A stretch of 12,947 nt of DNA from an uncultured Saprospiraceae bacterium. GTDB taxonomy: Bacteria > Bacteroidota > Bacteroidia > Chitinophagales > Saprospiraceae. Below, one piece after another: positions 1 through 5,901 of this stretch. Below the pieces are notes generated by a model, which made no database searches, was not told the origin of the DNA, and worked only from the letters and a program-made list of their open reading frames with translations. Location of the stretch: the NCBI GenBank assembly GCA_937967535.1, contig CALCMV010000057.1, positions 1 through 12,947 of the forward strand, given 5' to 3'. Within the stretch, counting starts at the first letter, position 1, and every line of letters begins with the position of its first letter. The position numbers and the translations under genes are program-made.

Positions 1-103
1 ATAAATGAACGCGAAATTGCTCATCTTCTTTGAGCGAAGCGATGGAGTATTCGTCAATGAATTTTAGTAGCGTTTCAAAATCGGCTTTTATAGCTCTGGA
101 CAT
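1..103 (-). CDS. Third gene of the ParA operon, 5' fragment, unknown function
   Basis: Only the first 34 codons lie in the window; the gene runs off the left edge. It begins with an ATG whose A is also the last base of the preceding gene's TAA stop (TAATG overlap), which is strong evidence for the start and for translational coupling. The visible N-terminus starts MSRAIKADFETLLKFIDEYS and continues charged and probably helical (ASLKEDEQFRVHL), with no signal peptide or membrane segment. I do not recognise the family from so short a piece. Its position as the third coupled gene after a ParA-type ATPase and a small helical protein suggests it belongs to the same functional unit, which is inference. 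Confidence 0.7.
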   Translation of the reverse strand, partial: MSRAIKADFETLLKFIDEYSIASLKEDEQFRVHL

Positions 104-573
104 TATTTATTCAGATTTGCAATGGCTTCATTCCATGAGAAGTTAATGTCTTTCTTGGCTTTTTTGATTTCTTTTAATTTTTCTACATCATTGGATATTA
201 GCGAAAGCTCATTTATCCACTTATTCAACTCTTTTTTATTTAGTTTGGTCGCTTCGGTTACTATAAAACCAATCAGTCCATATCTGGTTTTTTTAGCATG
301 ACTTGGTGTTGAGATACCTAATAAATCTTCCGCAAAATCAATTATATCTTTATTGTGCTTAAATAAATCCTTGTCTTGAAATAAAAAAGGTAAGATACCG
401 ACAAGTTCATTAGCCTTAGTCGGTGGCGTACTGCCATTTATCTTTCCATTTGAAGATATATCACGCAAGATTTGGGCTGCTTCTTCAAGATTTATATTCT
501 TTTTTGATTGCAAAAACCAAGCGAACTCCTCAATAAAATTGGCTGTTTGCGATAAATTAGTTTTAGCATTCAT
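103..573 (-). CDS. Unrecognised 156-aa helical protein coupled to ParA
   Basis: A cytoplasmic-looking protein without signal peptide or membrane helices. Its ATG overlaps the ParA stop by four bases (ATGA), and its own stop overlaps the next start by one base, so three genes are read as one tightly coupled unit. The sequence appears mostly alpha-helical: an amphipathic N-terminus (about 8-40, with FIEEFAWFLQSKK), a short Gly/Ser/Thr/Pro linker (43-53), a central helical part (54-88), a segment at 96-107 (TRYGLIGFIVTE), and a Lys-rich helix at 110-142. I recognise no catalytic motif or helix-turn-helix. The ParB position next to ParA would suit an adaptor, cargo or DNA-binding partner, but the sequence does not show ParB motifs (no GERR box). 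The function is unknown. Confidence 0.8.
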   Translation of the reverse strand: MNAKTNLSQTANFIEEFAWFLQSKKNINLEEAAQILRDISSNGKINGSTPPTKANELVGILPFLFQDKDLFKHNKDIIDFAEDLLGISTPSHAKKTRYGLIGFIVTEATKLNKKELNKWINELSLISNDVEKLKEIKKAKKDINFSWNEAIANLNK

Positions 574-1394
574 GATATTCTGTTTAATAATTCGTCAACG
601 ATTCTAACTAAAGCCGTTTTGATTGTAGGACCTTTCAAATCTAAAATATAACTATCAAGCTGTTTTGCTGCTAACTCGTTTCTTTTTGGTAACTCTCTCT
701 CATAGAGCAATTTAGACCATTTGTTATTTTCCTGCAAAAACTTTTTAGCTGATTTGTACACTTCTGTTTTGGTATCTGCTATCGTTAAGACTACTCCAAT
801 ACATTTGACATTCAAGTTAAAATTCTCTTTCTTTTCCCGAACGATATTTTGTAATAAATCTATTCCTGTTAATGAGATAGGGTCTGCTTTTGTCGGAATC
901 AGATAGTAGTCTGAAGCAATCAAAGCACTTGTCATCCAAACAGATGGTGTTGGTGGTGTGTCTATGATGACAAAATCATATTTATCCTCATTCTGTGCCA
1001 AGTATTTTTTTAATCTGTTTTTTCTGTTGTCTCCCTGTGGAATATTTAGACGATATAGGTCTAAATTGCCCGGCATTGACCAGAAATTTGCTTTAATTTT
1101 TACAGGTTTTATCTTTGCCAATTTTTTAAGTTTTGCCTGACTTACTCCACTCACCGTACTGATTGTATTTTTTGTATCTTCATCAAATATATCAACGATA
1201 CTGTCTTTTTCCTCCGCTAAATGTTTGACATATTGAGGAATAGTAAACAAACATTGAGTCGCATTAAACTGTGGGTCAATATCAACCAATAATACTTTCT
1301 TGTCATGTCTTCTTGCCAAACAATCTGCTATATTTACTGCGAGTGTTGTTTTGCCAACGCCACCTTTCATGTTGATTAGGCTTATGACTTTCAT
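570..1394 (-). CDS. ParA/MinD-type deviant Walker ATPase
   Basis: A 274-aa P-loop ATPase of the ParA/Soj family. It shows the deviant Walker A motif KGGVGKTT at residues 10-17 (signature Lys10 and catalytic Lys15), the switch I region VDIDPQFNAT (37-46; Asp38, Asp40), and Walker B FVIIDTPP (141-148; Asp145), followed by the usual ASDYYLIPTKADPISLTGI stretch. ParA proteins dimerise on ATP, bind DNA non-specifically and position plasmids, chromosome origins or protein complexes. I chose the ATG at 1394 because it places MKVISLINMKGG directly before the P-loop as in relatives; a TTG at 1418 would add eight unconvincing residues. The region between switch I and Walker B (about 50-138) is Lys-rich. 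No parB or centromere-like iterons are visible; the coupled partners are unrecognised. A near-consensus -7 box (TATCTTTA, 1445-1438) is a weak promoter candidate. Confidence 0.93.
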   Translation of the reverse strand: MKVISLINMKGGVGKTTLAVNIADCLARRHDKKVLLVDIDPQFNATQCLFTIPQYVKHLAEEKDSIVDIFDEDTKNTISTVSGVSQAKLKKLAKIKPVKIKANFWSMPGNLDLYRLNIPQGDNRKNRLKKYLAQNEDKYDFVIIDTPPTPSVWMTSALIASDYYLIPTKADPISLTGIDLLQNIVREKKENFNLNVKCIGVVLTIADTKTEVYKSAKKFLQENNKWSKLLYERELPKRNELAAKQLDSYILDLKGPTIKTALVRIVDELLNRIS

Positions 1395-1523
1395 AGTGTG
1401 GATTTCGTAGCAATTCAAGGGATATTTTTATTTCTCGTAAAGATACGTATTATAATGATAAATTGCTGTTTTGAAGATGATAGAAAGTAAAGTCAATCAC
1501 TCGCATTTCCCCCACATATTCCG

Positions 1524-1531
1524 TATTTTTG
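1524..1531 (+). promoter_or_regulatory. Candidate -7 box of the xisHI promoter
   Basis: TATTTTTG fits the Bacteroidota -7 consensus TAnnTTTG exactly and ends 18 bp before the xisH ATG. I see no good TTG-type -33 element 17-23 bp upstream, so the call rests on one box. The 155-bp gap between the divergent ParA and XisH genes must contain promoters for both directions. Confidence 0.45.
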
Positions 1532-1549
1532 TAAAAACGAAATTACTCA

Positions 1550-1963
1550 ATGGCAAAAGACAAATATCACGAAGCTGTCCGCGAGGCATTAATAAAAGAT
1601 GGTTGGACTATCACGGACGACCCTTTCCGAGTTTCTTATAAAGGGAAGAAGGGAAGAATTGATTTAGGGGCGGAAAAATTATTTGCTGCGGAAAAAGGAA
1701 CAACTCGTATCCTTGTAGAAGTCAAAAGTTTTCTTGACGATTCTGTATTTTATGAATTTCATGGAGCATTGGGGCAATACCGAAATTATCTGCGACTTTT
1801 GCGCTTAAATAATATTGATAGAGTCTTATACTTGGCACTTCCACATGATGCGTATGAAGAACTTTTCTTAGATGAATTTGGGAAAGCCGCTATTGAGGAA
1901 GAAAATTTGAACCTGATTGTTTACCAACCTTCTACAAAAGAAATCATAAAATGGATAAAATAG
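1550..1963 (+). CDS. xisH: XisH family protein (PD-(D/E)XK-like fold)
   Basis: A 137-aa full-length XisH. The family is named after the Anabaena fdxN-element excision controlling factor, where XisH and XisI are needed with the recombinase XisF to excise a DNA element during heterocyst development. The protein opens with AKDKYHEAVREALIKDGWTI and has a restriction-endonuclease-like core: Asp38 in GRIDLG, then Glu57-x-Lys59 in ILVEVKSF, then the family motif GALGQYRNY (73-80) with Gln76. These residues would make a plausible nuclease site; activity is inference. It overlaps xisI by 13 bp. A consensus -7 box lies just upstream. Neither XisF nor any other site-specific recombinase is in the window, so excision control of a local element cannot be assumed. 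The pair is patchily distributed and often occurs in multiple copies, suggesting horizontal spread. Confidence 0.93.
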   Translation: MAKDKYHEAVREALIKDGWTITDDPFRVSYKGKKGRIDLGAEKLFAAEKGTTRILVEVKSFLDDSVFYEFHGALGQYRNYLRLLRLNNIDRVLYLALPHDAYEELFLDEFGKAAIEEENLNLIVYQPSTKEIIKWIK

Positions 1964-2286
1964 AAAAATACCGTGCTGTGATTAAAAAGGTGCTACAAGA
2001 ACATCACCAAGTAGAACCGAGCAATTCCAAATACGAATCTCAATTAGTATTTGACGACGAACGAGGGCATTATTTCCTGATAACTTTGGGTTGGGATGAG
2101 TTCAAACGAACCCACGGTGCTACCATCCACATCGATATCAAAGGCGACAAAGTATGGCTACAAGTTGATAGAACCGATTTTAGAATCGCCCGTCAATTGC
2201 GAGCGCATGGTATTCCGAAAGAAGATATTGTATTGGGATTTCATGCGCCGTATAAGCGTCCGGATACGGGATATGCGGTGGCTTGA
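1951..2286 (+). CDS. xisI: XisI family protein
   Basis: A 111-aa full-length XisI, the obligate neighbour of XisH. The family signatures are all present: MDKIEKYRAVIKKVLQEH at the start, DERGHYFLITLGWDE (36-50), IHIDIKGDKVWLQVDRTD (59-76), the IPKEDIVLGFHAP stretch (88-100) and the terminal TGYAVA (106-111). Its ATG lies 13 bp inside the end of xisH in another frame, so translation is probably coupled. The molecular role of XisI is not established; an inhibitor or cofactor of the nuclease-like XisH is one possibility, which would make the pair resemble a toxin-antitoxin or restriction-type unit, but nothing in the sequence proves this. The gene ends exactly where the family normally ends, so there is no sign of decay. 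Confidence 0.93.
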   Translation: MDKIEKYRAVIKKVLQEHHQVEPSNSKYESQLVFDDERGHYFLITLGWDEFKRTHGATIHIDIKGDKVWLQVDRTDFRIARQLRAHGIPKEDIVLGFHAPYKRPDTGYAVA

Positions 2287-2290
2287 TGCT

Positions 2291-2646
2291 ATTAATTTTG
2301 GTCTTATTAGGGATTAGTTAATTAGTTATTAATCAGTTTATTATGAATGTTTGTTCATGAAAAAGGTCATTGTTAAAAATAAGAATATATTTGTATTTAA
2401 CATGGGATATTTTTTCGAATTTGGGCTAAAACTCGTGAAAATGTCAGGCGAGTTTTAGCCCAAATTCAAGAGCAAAATGCCAATTATATTAAATAAAAAT
2501 CGAACATGGCATTATCAAGTTTAAAAAAAGCATAATTACATTTTCGTATTCAAAAAATAAATTTTTTTATCAAAATCTTTTTCACTATAGTCCATAATTA
2601 ACTAATAACCAATCACTAATCAACGCATCACTAAGTCCAAATTAAT
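2291..2646. repeat. Imperfect inverted repeat filling the xisI-TBDR gap
   Basis: The 416-bp gap between xisI and the receptor gene holds no credible gene. Its edges are imperfect inverted repeats of about 55 bp: 2291-2345 (ATTAATTTTGGTCTTA, then GATTAGT and GTTATTA) matches the reverse complement of 2591-2646 (ATTAATTTGGACTTA, GATTAGT, GTTATTA), with gaps. The middle contains a 19-bp perfect stem and AT-rich DNA. The layout resembles a non-autonomous palindromic or MITE-like element, but no target-site duplication was established. Confidence 0.45.
2417..2467. repeat. Perfect 19-bp stem-loop
   Basis: The arms at 2417-2435 (GAATTTGGGCTAAAACTCG) and 2449-2467 are exact reverse complements, separated by a 13-nt loop TGAAAATGTCAGG. 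No T-tract follows on either strand, so it is not a standard intrinsic terminator. Loop plus arm (2438-2452, AAAATGTCAGGCGAG) matches the palindrome halves at 5603-5617 and 5721-5735 in 14 and 13 of 15 bases, which ties this hairpin to the same repeat family. Confidence 0.85.
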
Positions 2647-2707
2647 GACGCTCCTTAAATGTTTTTGGTGAATGAATTGCGTTTTATGTATTCGCACGAT
2701 TAGTGAG

Positions 2708-2715
2708 TAACTTTG
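2708..2715 (+). promoter_or_regulatory. Candidate -7 box for the TonB-dependent receptor
   Basis: TAACTTTG is an exact TAnnTTTG match 44 bp before the chosen ATG at 2760. The -33 region is weak (TTTTATG around 2682-2688). Transcription from here would begin near 2720, which argues against a GTG start at 2703 and leaves ATGs at 2739 or 2760. Confidence 0.4.
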
Positions 2716-2759
2716 GAGGAACAGATTTTCGTTTAAACATGCACTTATTTTTTAAATCA

Positions 2760-5039
2760 ATGATAAAATTAAAGAATTTAACAATACATACATTTATTGC
2801 AGTTTTAATCATATTCATACTTCCTGCGGGGTTGAGTGCCAATTTTTATATAGAAGGTTATATTTTTGATAAACATACATTATCGCCTGTCAGTGAGGCA
2901 ACTATATCTGTTGTAGAAAGCGATGCTTATACGACAAAGACCGATACGAAGGGCTATTTTATCTTGGAAAATATTGATAAGGCGGTCATTACTTTATTGA
3001 TTGAGAAAGCGGACTACTATCCGCGAGTGGTCGGCAAAATTGATTTGATTAATTCAAATAATACACAAATCAGAGTAGATTTGTCGCCGACTTTTATCGA
3101 ATTGCAAGACATTACCGTAAGTGCAAAACGCACGGCTATCAGCCCAAACAGGACGGTTGTTGATGTTAAAAAACTGAACAAAGCATCCGGCGTATTCGAC
3201 GACCCTACGAGAGTCTTGCAGGTGCTGCCAAGCGTCAGTGTTGTCAATGACCAAGCCAATCACTTTTCCGTCAGAGGCAATTCGCCAAACGCTACCAAGT
3301 GGTATTTAGAGGATTTGGAAATCATCAATCCCAATCATTTGAGCAATGGCGGTATTGATTCCGACCTCGTTAGTACAAGCGGTGGCGGGGTCTTGCTATT
3401 GAGTGGTCAGGTCTTGGACAATACGACTTTTTTCAATTCGGCATTTCCTGCGACTTATGCCAATGGCATTGGTGGTATCGTAAATTTGAGTCTCAATCAA
3501 GGCTCTGAACAAAAGTATAATCATCGCCTCAAAATTGGTTTGCTCGGCATTGATGTCGGTTCAAAAGGACCAATAAATAAGGGCAGTAGAAAGAGCAATT
3601 ATCTGGCAAATTACCGCTATTCTACGGTGGGTTTGTTGTCAGCTTTAGGGCTTGATTTGGGAGATGAAGTCATTAATTTTCAGGATTTTGTGTTTAGTGT
3701 AGAGCAAAGTATTTCGCCTGATTTGGATATTAAAGCCTATGGATTTTGGGGCAGAAGTTCCAATATTTTTGAGCATGACAGTATCGCTGATGCGACTACC
3801 GAACAGAAATTTTTGTCCGACATCGCCTTTAATTCTCAAAGTATCAACATCGGCACACAACTAAATTATAAGCCATCCGATAATAGTTTGTTTTATGCAA
3901 AAATAAATTATGGCAACCAACAAAATAGTAGAATCCAAACCCTAAAACAAGACAATACCCGCTTTGCAGATGAGCTTGATTTGCAAAAACTAAGCACTCG
4001 TATAGGTTGGCATTCTAAATTTAATAAAGGCGTATTCAAATCAAGTTTGGCTTTTACCAACAATATTAATGAGATAGAAAATTCGGGATTCAGTGTTCCG
4101 ACCAACTATTCTTATATCGGTTTTTCCAATAATGTTGAATTGCAATTGAATGCAAAAATCAGTACAAATGCAGGTTTAAATTTGATTTATTATGATATGT
4201 ATAATGAATTTTTAGTCGAGCCAAGACTAAGCCTGACCGCACAAATCAATGACAAACTAAGCACTACGCTCAAGTACGGCAAACACTCCCAATATCCCTA
4301 TTTCAGAATTGCGACTTTATCGGCGAATGAAAACATAAGAACCGAAAAAGCGCATCATTATAATTGGAGTGTGCAGTACAATCTGAATCGCGTACAACTC
4401 TTGGGCGGCTTGTATTACCAACAGATTTTTGATGTGGCTATTGATACGGTTAGCAACGGTTTTTTCTCGGCGGTCAACCAACTTTCCAACGATATTGATT
4501 TCTTTGTACAATCGACAGGCAAGGCAAGAAATTACGGCTTTGAGGGGCAGGCAATTTATTATGGAGACAAAAATTTTGAAGTCAATCTGGCAGCTTCTCT
4601 CAGCGAATCTATGTTCAATACTTTTGACGGACGCTGGTTTGATAGCCGCTTCAATCAGAACTACTCACTGACGGCTACTATTAGCAAAGATTTCTTATTT
4701 AGCAAGAATCGGGTATTGGGTATCAATACAAAAATCACTTATGCCGATGGCTTCAGATTCACGCCGATTGATGTGAGTGCATCGCTGGATAGCGACGATA
4801 TTGTTTTTAGGACAGACCAAATATTCGCCCAACAATATCCTGATTTTTTCCGAACAGATTTGAAAATTTATTTTCAGAAAAAGAAAAAAAATCGTAATTC
4901 GGAGTGGTCGCTGGATATTCAAAACCTGACCAACAGAACCAATCTTGCCTTCATTTCTTTGGACCGAAATCAACAAAAACTGGTCGAACAAAATCAGTTG
5001 GGCTTGATTCCTATTTTGAGCTATAAAATTGATTTTTAA
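2760..5039 (+). CDS. TonB-dependent outer-membrane receptor
   Basis: A 759-aa outer-membrane receptor that would import a ligand using TonB/proton-motive energy. The start at 2760 gives a good signal peptide (MIKLKN, then hydrophobic 11-25, cleavage near LSA27). An upstream ATG at 2739 adds only seven residues. Domains: a carboxypeptidase-regulatory-like beta-sandwich (about 29-108, IEGYIFDKHTLSPVSEATIS and the DTKGYFILENI motif), a TonB-box-like LQDITVSA (115-122), a plug domain (about 130-245; RVLQVLPSV, FSVRGNSPNATKWYLEDLEI, GIGGIVNLSL), then a barrel of aromatic-rich strands ending in LSYKIDF with the usual terminal Phe. The N-terminal sandwich is typical of Bacteroidota receptors. No SusD partner is adjacent, so it is not an obvious polysaccharide-utilisation pair; the substrate is unknown. 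It is followed after 2 bp by a small membrane-protein gene. Confidence 0.93.
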   Translation: MIKLKNLTIHTFIAVLIIFILPAGLSANFYIEGYIFDKHTLSPVSEATISVVESDAYTTKTDTKGYFILENIDKAVITLLIEKADYYPRVVGKIDLINSNNTQIRVDLSPTFIELQDITVSAKRTAISPNRTVVDVKKLNKASGVFDDPTRVLQVLPSVSVVNDQANHFSVRGNSPNATKWYLEDLEIINPNHLSNGGIDSDLVSTSGGGVLLLSGQVLDNTTFFNSAFPATYANGIGGIVNLSLNQGSEQKYNHRLKIGLLGIDVGSKGPINKGSRKSNYLANYRYSTVGLLSALGLDLGDEVINFQDFVFSVEQSISPDLDIKAYGFWGRSSNIFEHDSIADATTEQKFLSDIAFNSQSINIGTQLNYKPSDNSLFYAKINYGNQQNSRIQTLKQDNTRFADELDLQKLSTRIGWHSKFNKGVFKSSLAFTNNINEIENSGFSVPTNYSYIGFSNNVELQLNAKISTNAGLNLIYYDMYNEFLVEPRLSLTAQINDKLSTTLKYGKHSQYPYFRIATLSANENIRTEKAHHYNWSVQYNLNRVQLLGGLYYQQIFDVAIDTVSNGFFSAVNQLSNDIDFFVQSTGKARNYGFEGQAIYYGDKNFEVNLAASLSESMFNTFDGRWFDSRFNQNYSLTATISKDFLFSKNRVLGINTKITYADGFRFTPIDVSASLDSDDIVFRTDQIFAQQYPDFFRTDLKIYFQKKKKNRNSEWSLDIQNLTNRTNLAFISLDRNQQKLVEQNQLGLIPILSYKIDF

Positions 5040-5041
5040 GC

Positions 5042-5416
5042 ATGTACAAATATATTTTATTTTTCTTTGGCGCACTTTTTTTGTATTTCGCCTATGTACA
5101 ATTGAATGACCCTGACCCCCTGAAATGGCTAACGATTTATTGCCTCACAGGGCTACTCCCCATAGCAATGATGTATATACCAAAAGCCAAATATGGTATT
5201 TATCTATTGATTGGCGTTTTGGTAGCACTTTTCATCTGGGGATTTCCCGATATGATGGATTGGGCAAATAAAGGCTTTCCTTCCATAACGGGAACAATGA
5301 AAGCCGAAAGCCAACATATAGAATTGGTCAGAGAATTTTTAGGCATTTTTATCTGTCTCCTCTACTTAGTGCCGGTTTTATTAGCAAGCAATAAACAAAG
5401 GACGAAGAATGGGTGA
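5042..5416 (+). CDS. TMEM220-like four-helix membrane protein
   Basis: A 124-aa integral membrane protein with four predicted helices (about 3-19, 29-46, 52-68, 96-115). The motif VQLNDPDPLKWL (19-30) between helices 1 and 2, and the ESQHIELVREFLGI stretch (89-102) leading into helix 4, match what I know of the transmembrane family 220 (TMEM220), which occurs in bacteria and animals and has no established function. The gene starts 2 bp after the receptor stop, so the two are almost certainly co-transcribed, though a functional link with TonB-dependent uptake is not implied by the sequence. It ends in a basic cytoplasmic-looking tail (NKQRTKNG). No clear intrinsic terminator follows directly; the palindrome at 5587-5617 is the nearest structure. 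Confidence 0.85.
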   Translation: MYKYILFFFGALFLYFAYVQLNDPDPLKWLTIYCLTGLLPIAMMYIPKAKYGIYLLIGVLVALFIWGFPDMMDWANKGFPSITGTMKAESQHIELVREFLGIFICLLYLVPVLLASNKQRTKNG

Positions 5417-5421
5417 GTTAG

Positions 5422-5477
5422 TTCATGGTTCATAGTTTTTAGTTCATAGTTCATAGTGCATAGTGCATAGTTCAAAA
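5422..5477. repeat. Heptanucleotide tandem repeat (TTCATAG), eight units
   Basis: Eight consecutive 7-bp units run in register: TTCATGG, TTCATAG, TTTTTAG, TTCATAG, TTCATAG, TGCATAG, TGCATAG, TTCAAAA. The array begins six bases after the stop of the small membrane-protein gene. The units have diverged by point changes rather than indels, so the array is not freshly expanded. Confidence 0.85.
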
Positions 5478-5586
5478 ATATAATGGTGAGAGTCAAGTGT
5501 TTAAATTTTACTAATTGTAACACTTTGGCGTTGGTAAAAACATGATAGCATTTAATATGCTGATTTTCAGTGTTTTGCGAACCTTA

Positions 5587-5617
5587 CTCGTCGGACATTT
5601 TCAAAATGTCAGACGAG
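5587..5617. repeat. Palindrome, TGACATTTT family
   Basis: The arms CTCGTCGGACATTTT (5587-5601) and AAAATGTCAGACGAG (5603-5617) are complementary except for one pair, around a single central C. It is the best-formed member of the GTCAGACGA palindrome family in this window. It could also act as a rightward transcription barrier after the receptor operon, although no T-tract follows. Confidence 0.8.
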
Positions 5618-5704
5618 ATGAACTTATATTTTAATTTAAAATATTATAATAAATTATTTTATTTTTGTAAATAGTTTATTTTGAATAATTAATGAGTAAA
5701 TGCT

Positions 5705-5735
5705 GTCGTCAAACATTTTGAAAATGTCAGACGAC
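5705..5735. repeat. Palindrome, second inner copy
   Basis: GTCGTCAAACATTTT (5705-5719) and AAAATGTCAGACGAC (5721-5735) pair with two mismatches around a central G. Its right half differs from that of the 5587-5617 copy only in the last base, and its left arm carries AA where the other carries GG. It lies roughly mirror-symmetric to that copy within the inverted-repeat element. Confidence 0.8.
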
Positions 5736-5831
5736 TTAGGTTTATCTTCCAATTTAAATTATATCACCAACGCAATCCGTTACAATCAGTAAAATTTAAA
5801 CATACTCTTACTAAAGTTGACCTGAATGCAT

Positions 5832-5880
5832 AAAAAAATGAGTAAATGTTTTCACATATTGTAAAAACATTTACTCATTT
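5832..5880 (-). terminator. Intrinsic terminator of the PorU2-like gene
   Basis: Read leftward, a perfect 17-bp stem (5880-5864 pairing with 5852-5836; AAATGAGTAAATGTTTT on one arm, 11-nt loop) is followed by a run of seven T (complement of 5838-5832, overlapping the foot of the stem). It starts 22 bp past the PorU2 stop codon. Stem plus U-tract on the correct strand and directly after the gene make this a convincing rho-independent terminator, although the stem is AT-rich. Confidence 0.8.
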
Positions 5881-5900
5881 ACTCATTCACTCATTCACTC
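5873..5900. repeat. Octamer tandem repeat ACTCATTY
   Basis: ACTCATTT (5873-5880), ACTCATTC (5881-5888), ACTCATTC (5889-5896) and a partial ACTC (5897-5900) lie between the PorU2 stop codon and the terminator stem. The first unit is also part of the stem arm. Confidence 0.75.
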
Positions 5901-5901
5901 T

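Larger units (their letters stand above)
5488..5810. repeat. ~320-bp element with ~45-bp inverted ends (MITE-like)
   Basis: The left end 5488-5535 and the reverse complement of the right end 5766-5810 align over about 45 bp. A 24-bp core (5498-5521 versus 5802-5779) differs at one position, and both inner ends finish in GCGTTGGT. Two palindromes sit symmetrically inside (5587-5617 and 5705-5735). No ORF of note lies within. The arrangement fits a non-autonomous mobile or palindromic element between two convergent genes; mobility is inference. Confidence 0.65.

Noticed and set aside
570..1394. Interpretation of the ParA operon as a plasmid origin or partition locus
   Set aside because: There is no recognisable parB, replication initiator or iterons, and the surrounding genes look chromosomal.
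2417..2467. The 19-bp stem as an intrinsic terminator for xisHI
   Set aside because: No T-tract follows on either strand, and it lies 130 bp past the xisI stop; it fits the palindromic repeat family better.
2703..2759. GTG start at 2703 for the TonB-dependent receptor
   Set aside because: It would put a hydrophilic leader before the signal peptide and lies upstream of the consensus -7 box at 2708-2715.
2760..5039. Receptor as a SusC of a polysaccharide-utilisation locus
   Set aside because: At 759 aa it is shorter than typical SusC proteins, and no SusD or glycoside hydrolase gene is adjacent.
4695..5075. 126-aa minus-strand frame antisense to the end of the receptor
   Set aside because: It overlaps the conserved barrel C-terminus and the next gene start; its sequence is low complexity and matches nothing I recognise.
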